DNA of 64,000 bases from Paractinoplanes durhamensis (GCF_016862175.1 NZ_BOML01000031.1:186001-250000); one strand, 5' to 3'; positions 46,625 through 55,126 are shown, counted from the stretch's first letter. Made by a program: numbers and translations. The notes: a model not told the origin generated them from the sequence alone.

Positions 46625-47548
46625 ATGAGCGAGCATCCCGTACCGTCCGCCGCCGCCCGCGAGATCGTCGCCGGGGGGTACGACACCCACGTGCACATCG
46701 CGCCGGACGTGATGGAACGGCGGATCGACGACCTGACGCTGGCCGCCCGGTTCGCCGAGGTCGGCCTGGCCGGCTTCGTGATCAAGTCGCACTACCTGAC
46801 CACCGCCGAGCGGGCCTCGGTCGTGCGGGCCGCCGTCCCCGGGACGGACGTCCTCGGCGCGATCACGCTGAACGGGTCGATGGGCGGGATGAACCCGGCC
46901 GCCGTCGAGATCGCCGGCCGGCTCGGCGCGCGGATCGTCTGGATGCCCACCGTCGACTCGCGCAACCAGCGCAGCAGCACCGCCGCCGACCTGCCCGGCA
47001 GCAAGCCGGCCATGTGGGGTGCGCTGCAGGCCGACCTGCACGCGCAGGGCATCGTGCCGGACGTGGTCGAGGTGGTGGACGCCGACGGGTCGGTGCTGGA
47101 AAAGGTCCGGCAGGTGCTGCGCGTCATCGCGCGGCACGACCTGGTGCTGGCCACCGGGCACCTGTCGGCGCCGGAGATCCTCGCGGTGGTGCGGGCCGCC
47201 CGCGAGGAGGGCGTGCGCCGGGTCGTCGTCACCCACCCGGAGTTCACCTCGCAGCGGCTGACCGTCGCGCAGCAGCAGGAGCTGGCGGCCGAGGGTGCGC
47301 TGCTGGAGCGGTGCTTCACCACGCCGTACACCGGCAAGGTCTCCTGGGACGACCTGTTCGCCAACATCCGGGCGGTCGGCGTCGAGCACTCGGTGCTCTC
47401 CAGCGACCTGGGTCAGCCGTTCAACCCGCCGGTCGAGGACGGGCTGGCGCTGTTCGCCGACCGGCTCCTCGAAGCCGGCTTCACCGCCGACGAGATCCGC
47501 ACGATGGCGGTGACCAACTCGCAGTATCTGGCCGCCCCCAAGGCCTAA
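46625..47548 (+). CDS. DUF6282 family amidohydrolase-like protein
   Basis: 307 residues from ATG 46625 with GGAGAG upstream. GYDTHVHIAPDVMERR gives the HxH metal motif of amidohydrolases, LAGFVIKSHYLTT a strand-end Lys/His, LVLATGHLSAPEIL and VVVTHPEFTSQRL further His ligands, and LSSDLGQPFNPP a late Asp. The set is consistent with a metal-dependent TIM-barrel hydrolase. Genomic context (GntR, ABC importer) suggests it acts on the imported substrate. The last bases overlap the convergent response-regulator gene. Confidence 0.8.
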   Translation: MSEHPVPSAAAREIVAGGYDTHVHIAPDVMERRIDDLTLAARFAEVGLAGFVIKSHYLTTAERASVVRAAVPGTDVLGAITLNGSMGGMNPAAVEIAGRLGARIVWMPTVDSRNQRSSTAADLPGSKPAMWGALQADLHAQGIVPDVVEVVDADGSVLEKVRQVLRVIARHDLVLATGHLSAPEILAVVRAAREEGVRRVVVTHPEFTSQRLTVAQQQELAAEGALLERCFTTPYTGKVSWDDLFANIRAVGVEHSVLSSDLGQPFNPPVEDGLALFADRLLEAGFTADEIRTMAVTNSQYLAAPKA

Positions 47549-48180
47549 GCGTTGAGGTAGGCGAGCACCGCCAGCACCCGGCGGTTGTCGTCGTCCGAGG
47601 GTGGCAGGCCCAGCTTCGTGAAGATGTTGTTGATGTGTTTGCTGACGGCCTTCTCCGTCACGAACAGCTTGGCCGCGACCGCCGCGTTCGAGCGGCCTGC
47701 CGCCATCTCGCCCAGCACCTCGCGCTCCCGCGCGGTCAGCACGTCGAGCGGGCGGCTGCGGTCGAGCAGCCGGGCCACCACCTCCGGGTCCATCACCGTG
47801 CCGCCGTCGGCGACCTGCCGCACCCCGTCGATGAACTGGGCCACGTCGGAGATCCGGTCCTTCAGCAGGTAGCCGACGCCGCCGCGGCGGTCGCCGAGCA
47901 GCTCCCGGGCATACAGCGGCTCGACGTGCTGGGACAGCACCAGGATCGGCATCCCCGGCACCGTGGTGCGGGCCGCGATCGCCGCCTGCAACCCCTCGTC
48001 GGTGAAGGTCGGCGGCAGCCGCACGTCGACGATCGCGACGTCCGGCTTGTGGTCGAGCAGCGTCGGCAGCAGCGCGGGGCCGTTGTCGACGGTCGCGACC
48101 ACCTCGAACTCGAACGCCTCCAGCAGCCGGGTCAATCCGTCCCGGAGGAGAGCGTGGTCCTCGGCGATGACAACGCGCAC
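47545..48180 (-). CDS. LuxR/NarL-family response regulator
   Basis: 211 residues from GTG 48180 with GGAGTTGCC upstream. The receiver domain has IAEDHALLRDGLTRLLEAF and DVAIVDVRLPP with the phospho-Asp, then the Thr/Ser and Lys positions (LVLSQH, LLKDRISD). The C-terminal helix-turn-helix is LTAREREVLGEMAAGRSNAA and VTEKAVSKHINNIFTKLGL. It overlaps the kinase gene by 49 bases. With the divergent desaturase this resembles the DesK-DesR membrane-fluidity system of Bacillus, by analogy only. Confidence 0.92.
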   Translation of the reverse strand: MRVVIAEDHALLRDGLTRLLEAFEFEVVATVDNGPALLPTLLDHKPDVAIVDVRLPPTFTDEGLQAAIAARTTVPGMPILVLSQHVEPLYARELLGDRRGGVGYLLKDRISDVAQFIDGVRQVADGGTVMDPEVVARLLDRSRPLDVLTAREREVLGEMAAGRSNAAVAAKLFVTEKAVSKHINNIFTKLGLPPSDDDNRRVLAVLAYLNA

Positions 48181-49397
48181 GGCAACTCCATGGTCACGAT
48201 GGTCGGCCCGCCCGGCGGGCTGGACAGCGTCATCGTGCCATCGAACGCACCCAGGCGGCGGCCGATGCCGGTCAGGCCGGTGCCGCGGGCCGGGTCGGCG
48301 CCGCCCCTGCCGTCGTCGGCGACCTCCATCCGCAACGTCTCGCCGTCGCGCCGCATGCTCACGTAGGCGGCCGTCGCCCCGCTGTGCACGGTCGCGTTGG
48401 CCAGCGCCTCGGCGATCGCGAAGTAGGCGGCCGACTCGACCGGGGTGTCCAGCCGCCCGGTCACCTCGGACTCGACCGCGGTCGGGAGGCGCAGGTTGAG
48501 CGCGAGCGCCCGGACCGCGCCGTCCAGCCCGCGCTCGGCCAGCACCGGCGGGTGGATGCCGCGCACCAGGTGACGCAGCTCGACCAGGGCGGTCGTGCTG
48601 ACCTCGCGGGCCTCGGCCAGCAGCTTGCGGGCGGCCTGCGGATCGCGCTCGACCAGCTCCTCGGCCAGGCCGATCGTCATGCCGAGCGACACCAGCCGGG
48701 CCTGGGCGCCGTCGTGCAGATCGCGCTCGATCCGGCGCAGCTCGGCCGCCTGGGCGTCGACCGTGTCGGCCCGGCTGTAGGACAGCTGGGCGACCCGGGC
48801 CCGCAGCCGGGCGTTCGTGGTCGGGGCCAGCAGCAGCCGGGCGAACAGCGCATCGTACCGCCGCAGGTAGGGCGCCGCGGCCAGGCCGAACGCCAGGAAC
48901 AGGGCGCCCTGCGGCAGCGACAGCATGCCCTCGCTGACCGTCTCGATCGGCCAGATCACGCCGTAGCCGTACCACCCGGTGCCCAGCCAGATCCACAGTG
49001 GCAGGAGCAGGATGCCCTGCACGCCGTAGAGCGGGATGACCAGCGAGAGCACGCCGAGAATCAGGCCGATCGCCGCGCCGGGCAGCAGCCACGCGAGGTC
49101 GCGCCAGGTGGCCGGGTCGGTGACGATCCACAGGTAGGTGCGCCGGCCGATCAGGTGCGCCTTCGCCGGGCGGGGGCGGTAGGGCCGGTCGATCGGGACG
49201 TCGTGCCAGCCGGCGATGCGCCGGGCGGCGTTGGCCCGCAGCCGGACCAGCGAGGTCACGAACGGCAGCGGGACGGTCAGCACCAGCGACACGATGAAGA
49301 GCGGGATCAGCACGACATTCGCGGCCGCGAGGGGGATCGCCAGCATCCCGCCGGCCACCGCCCGCAATCCGTCGCGGATCCAGTCTCGCCTCTCCAT
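48132..49397 (-). CDS. Membrane sensor histidine kinase (HisKA_3, N-terminal sensor domain)
   Basis: 421 residues from ATG 49397. The N-terminal 200 residues contain four hydrophobic regions (AIPLAAANVVLIPLFIVSL, WLLPGAAIGLILGVLSLVIP, ILLLPLWIWLG and LSLPQGALFLAFGLAAAP) of the PF13796-like sensor type. The dimerisation helix IERDLHDGAQARLVSLGM holds the phospho-His, and NATVHSG, EVADDGRGGADPARG and TGLTGIGRRL form the ATP-binding site. It signals to the overlapping regulator gene. A perfect palindrome lies 34 bases upstream of its start. Confidence 0.92.
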   Translation of the reverse strand: MERRDWIRDGLRAVAGGMLAIPLAAANVVLIPLFIVSLVLTVPLPFVTSLVRLRANAARRIAGWHDVPIDRPYRPRPAKAHLIGRRTYLWIVTDPATWRDLAWLLPGAAIGLILGVLSLVIPLYGVQGILLLPLWIWLGTGWYGYGVIWPIETVSEGMLSLPQGALFLAFGLAAAPYLRRYDALFARLLLAPTTNARLRARVAQLSYSRADTVDAQAAELRRIERDLHDGAQARLVSLGMTIGLAEELVERDPQAARKLLAEAREVSTTALVELRHLVRGIHPPVLAERGLDGAVRALALNLRLPTAVESEVTGRLDTPVESAAYFAIAEALANATVHSGATAAYVSMRRDGETLRMEVADDGRGGADPARGTGLTGIGRRLGAFDGTMTLSSPPGGPTIVTMELPCALSSPRTTLSSGTD

Positions 49398-49431
49398 GCA
49401 CCCATAGTGGCGGGCCGGCGCCCGGAATTCA

Positions 49432-49447
49432 GTAGTGCTAGCACTAC
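49432..49447. promoter_or_regulatory. Perfect 16-bp palindrome GTAGTGCTAGCACTAC, response-regulator site
   Basis: It lies midway between the kinase start (49397, minus strand) and the desaturase start (49501, plus strand). Perfect symmetry and placement suit a NarL-type dimer controlling both directions. Motifs of the TAGTGCTAGCACTA type are, to my knowledge, found near such kinase-regulator pairs in actinobacteria. Confidence 0.65.
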
Positions 49448-49500
49448 CGGTGAGGTGGACCTGGCACTCCTGACGCGAGCCCGCGCGAGGAGTTGGCTTG

Positions 49501-50499
49501 ATGAGTATGACGACGATGACAGAGCGACCGCGGAGCGACTTCGCGGAGCTGGGCCGGCGGATCAACGCGGCCGGCCTGCTGGAGAGGCGGCCGGGCTACT
49601 ACGCCGTACGCCTCAGTGTGGTTGCCGCGGCCCTGGCCGGCGGCTGGACCGCGTTCTTCCTGATCGGCTCCTCCTGGTGGACGCTGGCCGTCGCCGCCTT
49701 CCTGGCCGTGGTGTTCGCCCAGGTCGCGCTGGTCGCCCACGACCTCGCGCACCGGCAGGTGTTCCGCACCAACACGCCCAGCCGCCGGGCCGGGCTGATC
49801 GCCGGCAACCTGGCGATCGGCATGTCCTACGGCTACTGGATGGACAAGCACACCAAGCACCACGCCAACCCGAACCACGACGACCTCGACCCCGACGTCG
49901 GGCCGGGCGTGCTGGTGTGGAGCGCCGAGGGCGCCCGCGGCAAGGGCTTCCTCACCCGCTACCAGGCCTGGTTCTTCTTCCCGCTGCTCACCCTGCTCGG
50001 CATCTCGCTGCACAAGGACAGCATCCGGGCGCTGCGCGACGGCACCGTGAAGAAGCGCGGCGTGGAGAGCGTCCTGCTCGCCGCCCACCTGGTCCTCTAC
50101 GTGGCGGCGCTGCTGCTGGTGCTGTCGCCGCTGCAGGCGCTCGCCTTCTTCGTGGTGCACCAGGCGCTGTTCGGGGTCTACCTGGGCCTGACGTTCGCCC
50201 CCAACCACAAGGGCATGCCGCACCCGGACGGCACCGAGGACTACCTCCGCAAGCAGGTGCTGACCTCCCGCAACGTCCGCGGCGGCCGGCTGGTCGACAA
50301 CGCGCTGGGCGGGCTCAACTACCAGATCGAGCACCACCTGTTCCCGTCGATGCCGACGCCGAACCTGCGCCGGGCACAGCCGATCGTCCGGCGGTACTGC
50401 GCGGAGATCGGCGTGCCCTACGAGGAGACGTCGCTGACTTCGTCGTACGCCCAGGCCCTACGCCACCTGCATTCCGTCGGCGCCGGGCTGCGAGGCTAG
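49501..50499 (+). CDS. Membrane acyl-lipid desaturase
   Basis: 332 residues from ATG 49501 with GAGGAG upstream. The three His clusters of di-iron desaturases are VAHDLAHRQ, KHTKHHANPN and LNYQIEHHLFPSMPTPNLRR. Four membrane segments frame them. It introduces a double bond into membrane fatty acyl chains with O2. Lies divergent from a DesKR-like pair, with a palindrome between them, so membrane fluidity or stress likely regulates it. First of a probable three-gene operon with an SDR and an MpaB-like oxygenase (48-base then overlapping spacing). Confidence 0.92.
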   Translation: MSMTTMTERPRSDFAELGRRINAAGLLERRPGYYAVRLSVVAAALAGGWTAFFLIGSSWWTLAVAAFLAVVFAQVALVAHDLAHRQVFRTNTPSRRAGLIAGNLAIGMSYGYWMDKHTKHHANPNHDDLDPDVGPGVLVWSAEGARGKGFLTRYQAWFFFPLLTLLGISLHKDSIRALRDGTVKKRGVESVLLAAHLVLYVAALLLVLSPLQALAFFVVHQALFGVYLGLTFAPNHKGMPHPDGTEDYLRKQVLTSRNVRGGRLVDNALGGLNYQIEHHLFPSMPTPNLRRAQPIVRRYCAEIGVPYEETSLTSSYAQALRHLHSVGAGLRG

Positions 50500-50547
50500 A
50501 TGTTGCGCAGATTCGCCTCGCGCGCCCGCCTCGGAACGGAGTTCGCC

Positions 50548-51327
50548 ATGGATCTACGTCTCACCGGCAAAGTGGCCGTCGTCACCGGAGGAAGTGCCGG
50601 CATCGGCCGCGCGATCGCCCACGGCCTGGCGGCCGAAGGCGCCAACCTGGTTCTGGTGGCACGCGACGAGGAGCGCTTGCGGTCCGTCGATTTTCCGGGT
50701 GTACGGGTGGTAGCCGTCCCCGCCGACCTGACCGTCCCCGACGACGCACTGCGGGTGGCGGCCGTCGTCGAGCAGGAATTCGGCGGCGCCGACATCCTCA
50801 TCAACAACGCCGGCACCGGCAGCGAAGAAAAGATCATGACGGCCCCCGACGACCGCTGGCAGTGGTACTGGGACCTGCACGTGATGGCCGCGATCCGGCT
50901 GGCCCGGGCCTTGGTCCCCGGTATGCGCACTCGCGGCGGCGGGGTGATCCTGCACAACGCGTCCATCTGCGCGACCCAGCCGCTGGGCTACGAGCCGATC
51001 TACAACGTGACCAAGGCGGCCCTGGTGATGTTCTCCAAGTGCCTGGCCAACGAGCTGATCGGCGACAACATCCGGGTGAACGCGGTGAACCCCGGCCTGG
51101 TGATGACCGGCGACTGGATCAAGACCGCGAAGCTGCTGACCGAGGGCACCGACCAGACCTGGGAGCAGTACCTGCAGAAGATCGCCGACGACAACGCCCC
51201 GATCGGCCGCTTCGCCACCCCCGAGGAGATCGCCGACCTGTTCGTCTTCCTGAGCTCCGACCGAGCCTCCTACACGGTGGGCTCCACGTATTACATCGAC
51301 GGCGGTTGGTTGAATGTGACGACGTGA
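50548..51327 (+). CDS. Short-chain dehydrogenase/reductase
   Basis: 259 residues from ATG 50548 with ACGGAG upstream. GKVAVVTGGSAGIGRAIAHG is the NAD(P) motif, DILINNAGTG follows, the catalytic Ser lies in HNASICATQ, and YNVTK gives Tyr152 and Lys156. A C-terminal YTVGSTYYIDGGW closes the fold as in classical SDRs. Substrate unknown. Its stop overlaps the next start (GTGA), and it follows the desaturase, suggesting lipid or aldehyde modification. Confidence 0.9.
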   Translation: MDLRLTGKVAVVTGGSAGIGRAIAHGLAAEGANLVLVARDEERLRSVDFPGVRVVAVPADLTVPDDALRVAAVVEQEFGGADILINNAGTGSEEKIMTAPDDRWQWYWDLHVMAAIRLARALVPGMRTRGGGVILHNASICATQPLGYEPIYNVTKAALVMFSKCLANELIGDNIRVNAVNPGLVMTGDWIKTAKLLTEGTDQTWEQYLQKIADDNAPIGRFATPEEIADLFVFLSSDRASYTVGSTYYIDGGWLNVTT

Positions 51328-52166
51328 GAACCCGATACGCCAACCTGGCCCGCACCCGCACCCTGGACCCGGCCCGCGACTACGAGCAGATCTTCCGCAC
51401 GATGCTGCGCTTCGAGTTCCCCTGGGACCTGCGACTGGCCCTGAACCTGGCGTTCAACCGCTCGTTCTCGGTGCCCGCGGTAGCCGAGATCCTGATCGGC
51501 ACCGGCGAGCTCACGGAGCGCCCGCGCAAGCGAGCCGACGACACCGGCATCCTGATGTACGAGATGGTCCTGCACGGCTTCGACCACCCGAGGGCCCGAG
51601 CCGCCATCCGCCGGGTCAACCAGATCCACCGCCCCTACCGGCACGTCTCCCCCGACGAGTACGTCTACGTGCTGGCCGCCGGAGTGGTCCTGCCCCTGCG
51701 CTGGCTGGACCGCTACGGCTGGCGCCGCCCGTGCTGCCACGAACGGGAGGCGACCTACCAGTACTTCCGCGAGCTGGGCCGGCACATGAACGTCACCGGC
51801 ATGCCCGCATCCCTGGCCGAGACGGAAGCGTGGTTCGAGTCCTACGACCGCACCCACCTGATCCCCAACGAGGCCGCCGCCACCATCGAGCGAACCACCC
51901 GCGAACGCATGCTGAAACGTTTGCCGCGCCCGCTCTCCCCACTGGGCAACTCCCTGGTGAGCGCGATCTACGACGAGCGCCAGCGCAAGGTGGCCGGCCT
52001 GGCCACCCCGCCGTGGCCGGTGCGCGCGGCCCTGCACACGGCCTTGACGACAAGATCGCGCTTGATCAGGCATCTGCACCGCCCGCGCCCGGTCGGCCTG
52101 TTCGAGGACGGCATCCCCACCAGGACCTACCCCGACGGCTACGACATCTCTCAGGTCGGCCCTTAG
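51324..52166 (+). CDS. MpaB-family (DUF2236) oxygenase
   Basis: 280 residues from GTG 51324, overlapping the SDR stop. GILMYEMVLHGFDHPRARAA, IRRVNQIHRPYRHVSPDEY and VYVLAAGVVLPLRWLDRYGW match the family of haem-dependent oxygenases that includes MpaB and latex-clearing Lcp. Conserved family His and Arg in the first segments are the likely haem surroundings. It could cleave a polyunsaturated or isoprenoid chain; a link to the desaturase product is inference. Confidence 0.8.
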   Translation: MRTRYANLARTRTLDPARDYEQIFRTMLRFEFPWDLRLALNLAFNRSFSVPAVAEILIGTGELTERPRKRADDTGILMYEMVLHGFDHPRARAAIRRVNQIHRPYRHVSPDEYVYVLAAGVVLPLRWLDRYGWRRPCCHEREATYQYFRELGRHMNVTGMPASLAETEAWFESYDRTHLIPNEAAATIERTTRERMLKRLPRPLSPLGNSLVSAIYDERQRKVAGLATPPWPVRAALHTALTTRSRLIRHLHRPRPVGLFEDGIPTRTYPDGYDISQVGP

Positions 52167-52168
52167 GG

Positions 52169-52765
52169 TTACGCCCGCCCGGCCGCGACCAGAGCTTCCT
52201 GCACGAGGTCGGCAAACCACGGCGCCTCCCGGAGCGGAACCAGCTCGGTCTTGCCCCAGAACGCGGCGGCCCGGGTCGTCACCGGATCACCCGCCTTAGG
52301 CCCGCCGGACAGCTGGACCCGCGCATAGGCGACGCTCGGCGCATCCGGCGACCCACCACCGACCGGCCCACTGAACAGGCAGAGGGCCACTCCGGGGACC
52401 GGCGCACCACAGGGCCCGGGCCGACGGGCGGTGTATTTCACGATGGTCCGCAACACCGGCGTACCCACGTCGTAGACGTCGACAATGCCGTCATCAGCGT
52501 CGATGGTTTCCAGCTTGCGCAGATCGGGCGGGCGTTCGGCCGGCAGAAAGGCGAAATGCTGAATGCCACCCGCCCGCCACTGGGCATCGATGTCGAGCGC
52601 CTGCTGCAACAGCTCATGCCCCGGCACCGACGGATCAACAACCGGCGGCCCGAGCACACTGGTCGACCGGTCACTCCAGGCCCCGGTGGCCCCCGCATAC
52701 CCAACCCCGACAAGCCCAACAAGAAGCAGAACAACAACCCCGACAACAACCCGACCGCGCGTCAT
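52169..52765 (-). CDS. Membrane-anchored hypothetical protein
   Basis: 198 residues from ATG 52765. One N-terminal hydrophobic segment (VVVGVVVLLLVGLVGVGYAG) is a signal anchor; the extracellular part has Cys-containing turns (GPCGAPVPGVALCLF) that may form a disulfide. No family recognised. Convergent with the MpaB gene (2-base gap). It may be the last gene of the neighbouring type VII-related group on the same strand (56-base gap), but no sequence evidence links them functionally. Confidence 0.65.
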   Translation of the reverse strand: MTRGRVVVGVVVLLLVGLVGVGYAGATGAWSDRSTSVLGPPVVDPSVPGHELLQQALDIDAQWRAGGIQHFAFLPAERPPDLRKLETIDADDGIVDVYDVGTPVLRTIVKYTARRPGPCGAPVPGVALCLFSGPVGGGSPDAPSVAYARVQLSGGPKAGDPVTTRAAAFWGKTELVPLREAPWFADLVQEALVAAGRA

Positions 52766-52821
52766 ACCCCAACCGCTCCCCCGTGATCGGCGCAATCCTA
52801 GTGGCCCCGATCGATGCGGGC

Positions 52822-53523
52822 TCACCCTTCGAGGAGCACGCGCAGGTTAGTCAGGCTGGCAATCAGCGCGCTCGCATAACTCATGATCCGCCCCGCCCAC
52901 TTGACCACCGCGGACGCGATCTGCGCGGCCACCACCGGAATCGTCACCACCAGCAGCGACTCGGCCGCCCAGACAATCACCCGGGCGACCAGGTCAGCGA
53001 TCAGATCACGAACGATGTCGCGGGTGAACTGCACCAGGTTGCCCGCCGCCTGGGTGGCCGCCGCCATGGTCGACGCGAGCACACTCAGGCCGCCCAGGCC
53101 GTCGACGTTGGCGGCCATCAGGCTCTGGTAGGACTCGGCGGCCGAACCCTGCCAGCCCGGCAGGTCCGAGGCCAGGTCGGCCTCCAGATCGCCGGCCAGT
53201 GATTGCAGTTCGCCGGCCATGTTGGCCCAGGTCCGGGCATTCGCGGCGATCAGATCCGGAATGCCGGCCAGGCGGTCGAGCACCTCACGCAGGGGATCGA
53301 AGTACTCCATCGCCCAACTCAGCCCGCCGGACAGCAGTGCGCTGAACGGGTCCAGAACAGTCGCCGCCACCTCCGTCGCGAAGGCACCGCCGGCCAGCGC
53401 GCCCTCGACCCAGCTCCCGCCGTTCACCGCCTGGTTCAGGCCCTGGAAGCTGTCGGCAAGACCCAAACCCGTGGTTCCGGTACGCGTCGTGACCGCGCCG
53501 GCCACCAATGATCTGTCCGGCAT
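52822..53523 (-). CDS. WXG/ESX-type secreted scaffold protein with hydrophobic tail
   Basis: 233 residues. GELQSLAGDLEADLASDL then PGWQGSAAESYQSLMAANVD carries the W-x-G turn between two helices, the hallmark of type VII secretion substrates. The N-terminal third is Gly/Ala-rich; the C-terminal part (LVARVIVWAAESLLVVTIPV, AAQIASAVVKWAGRIMSYAS) is hydrophobic, possibly membrane-penetrating. Ninth-base gap from the EspC-like gene. It may carry or insert the toxin encoded upstream. Confidence 0.75.
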   Translation of the reverse strand: MPDRSLVAGAVTTRTGTTGLGLADSFQGLNQAVNGGSWVEGALAGGAFATEVAATVLDPFSALLSGGLSWAMEYFDPLREVLDRLAGIPDLIAANARTWANMAGELQSLAGDLEADLASDLPGWQGSAAESYQSLMAANVDGLGGLSVLASTMAAATQAAGNLVQFTRDIVRDLIADLVARVIVWAAESLLVVTIPVVAAQIASAVVKWAGRIMSYASALIASLTNLRVLLEG

Positions 53524-53531
53524 CCCGAGTC

Positions 53532-53843
53532 CTAAAGTTGCCCGGCGCGACGGATCCGGCCCGCCGCCTTGTCATCGATGTCGCCGTACTCCTGACTCGT
53601 CCGGATCAGCGCGTCGGCGGCGCGACCGAGGTTCGCCTCGACGTGCGCGTACAGCTCGTTCTGCCGCTGATGCCGGCGCTCCAGGATCCCGGCCATCCAG
53701 CTGCAGAGAATTCCGTAGGCAGCGTCGTTGCTGCCGATACTCGCGCTCGCCGATTTGATCGCTCCGAACCGCTGCCGCAGCGCCTCGAGCTTGGCCGCGT
53801 GCGCCCGGATCTCCTGCGCATCGACCGCGAACCCGTCCGCCAT
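53532..53843 (-). CDS. EspC-like ESX secretion-associated protein
   Basis: 103 residues from ATG 53843. DGFAVDAQEIRAHAAKLEAL with paired helices of about 100 residues and the pattern YGILCSWMAGIL fits the EspC/WXG100-like family (T7SS_ESX_EspC) that pairs with a longer WXG partner for secretion. It is followed within 9 bases by the WXG scaffold gene and preceded within 8 bases by the putative immunity gene. Confidence 0.75.
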   Translation of the reverse strand: MADGFAVDAQEIRAHAAKLEALRQRFGAIKSASASIGSNDAAYGILCSWMAGILERRHQRQNELYAHVEANLGRAADALIRTSQEYGDIDDKAAGRIRRAGQL

Positions 53844-53850
53844 CAACCGG

Positions 53851-54555
53851 TCACCCCCTCAGCGCCTGCAGTGTGTCGAGCGTGTCGAGATAGGAGTGGA
53901 AACGCACCCCGCCACGGCGAGCGTGGTCGGCGAGCGTGAGAACCAGACCTCGTACGTGCGGAAGGGCGCCGAGAATCTCGCGAACGTTTTCCGCGGTGAA
54001 GTCCAGTCCCACGACCAAGGGGCGTTCGGTGGCCAGGGAGTCGAGGTCGGCGATCTGGAATTCGTCGTCGTACTCGGGGGCGCGGTCGCGCAGGAAGGTC
54101 CATGAATCGCGGTACTCCGGCAGGACGTCGGCCTGGAAGAACGACACCGCCAGATCCTGTTCGTCGGTGTATCCGCTGAACACCCAGCCCGGGTCGTCGT
54201 CGTGGGCGATCTCGATGCCGCCGTACACGATCCCGATGCCCGCGTCACTCAGCGCGGCCCGCACCCCGGCCGGCGGAACGGTGGGACGCGACGACTGCAC
54301 CATCCGGGCATGCAGGGCCTGAGCAATACGGAGAATCCGGTCCGGCTCGTCGACGAGGTCCAGCCTCGGCACCAGGGTCGCCCGCTCCAACGCCTGGTCG
54401 ATCCCGACGGCCTGTTCGACGGAGATCTCCCGGCCGTCGTCGAACCGCGGATCGGGCGTCAGGTCGACCCCGAGGAGATCCGCCCCCAGCTTCTCGAAGG
54501 CGACGGCCTCGCCCGCCGAGCGGACCCGGTCCACCTTGATCAGGTCATTCGTCAT
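53851..54555 (-). CDS. Putative immunity protein of an ESX toxin cassette
   Basis: 234 residues from ATG 54555, overlapping the toxin gene end by 11 bases. Acidic and soluble (ISVEQAVGIDQALERATLVP, VSFFQADVLPEYRDSW, SLATERPLVVGLDFTAENVR). No signal peptide, as expected for a cytoplasmic immunity protein. No family recognised; the call rests on position directly after a toxin-like gene, on acidity and on tight overlap. Confidence 0.55.
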   Translation of the reverse strand: MTNDLIKVDRVRSAGEAVAFEKLGADLLGVDLTPDPRFDDGREISVEQAVGIDQALERATLVPRLDLVDEPDRILRIAQALHARMVQSSRPTVPPAGVRAALSDAGIGIVYGGIEIAHDDDPGWVFSGYTDEQDLAVSFFQADVLPEYRDSWTFLRDRAPEYDDEFQIADLDSLATERPLVVGLDFTAENVREILGALPHVRGLVLTLADHARRGGVRFHSYLDTLDTLQALRG

Positions 54556-55126
54556 AGCGCACTACATTCCCGCCCAGTTCGTCGGCGCCCCGGAAGTCCC
54601 GCGGGACAACCCAGGTCTTTCCCTGCGTATTCGTGGAAATCTTCCAGTACGGCGACCCCTCTGGAGTGTGCCGCCCGCCGCCCGGATGCACCTGGATGTT
54701 CGTGATCTCGGGATGCCCTTCGACGCGCACCTGCTGCGCCCGCTGCGAGGTGCCCTTCTTGGTGCTCTGCTCCACATGCGCCGGGTAACCCGCGGCCGTG
54801 AACTGATCGGCAAGGCCCTGCGCCGACTGCCCGACGACCGACTTGGGGTTGCTGACCAGGCCGTCGACGAATTCCGGCGAACGACCGGCATCGGGCTGTG
54901 CGGATTCGAGCGTGACATCGTGTTCGCCGGCCGGACCGGCTCGACCGGCGTTCCCGGAAGGCGACTTGTCAGCCTCCCCCGTTTCGAGCCGCGCGGACAC
55001 CGCGTTCTCCTGGGCGGCCATGCTTTCGCCACCACCACCGCCGTGCACGCGGGGCCGGGGCGCGGACGGCGACCCGCCCTCACCTTCGCCACCGGTGTGC
55101 GAGCCTCGCGGCTTCGGCGGTGCCAT
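54545..55126 (-). CDS. Putative polymorphic-toxin domain protein
   Basis: 193 residues from ATG 55126. The first 75 residues are Gly/Ser/Pro-rich and disordered; the rest forms a compact domain: KSVVGQSAQGLADQFTAAGY, the QRAQQVRVEGHPEITNIQVH strand pair, then PGGGRHTPEGSPYWKIST and GKTWVVPRDFRG. The HPGGGRH...YWKIST layout resembles C-terminal nuclease-type domains of contact-dependent and polymorphic toxins that I remember, but I cannot name the family. It lacks its own WXG domain, which the two downstream genes may supply in trans. Confidence 0.55.
   Translation of the reverse strand: MAPPKPRGSHTGGEGEGGSPSAPRPRVHGGGGGESMAAQENAVSARLETGEADKSPSGNAGRAGPAGEHDVTLESAQPDAGRSPEFVDGLVSNPKSVVGQSAQGLADQFTAAGYPAHVEQSTKKGTSQRAQQVRVEGHPEITNIQVHPGGGRHTPEGSPYWKISTNTQGKTWVVPRDFRGADELGGNVVRYDE

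Noticed and set aside
48384-52166. A 1260-codon plus-strand frame beginning opposite the histidine kinase
   Set aside because: Only its last part, 51324-52166, is a real gene (the MpaB-like protein); the rest is a shadow of the kinase, desaturase and SDR genes.
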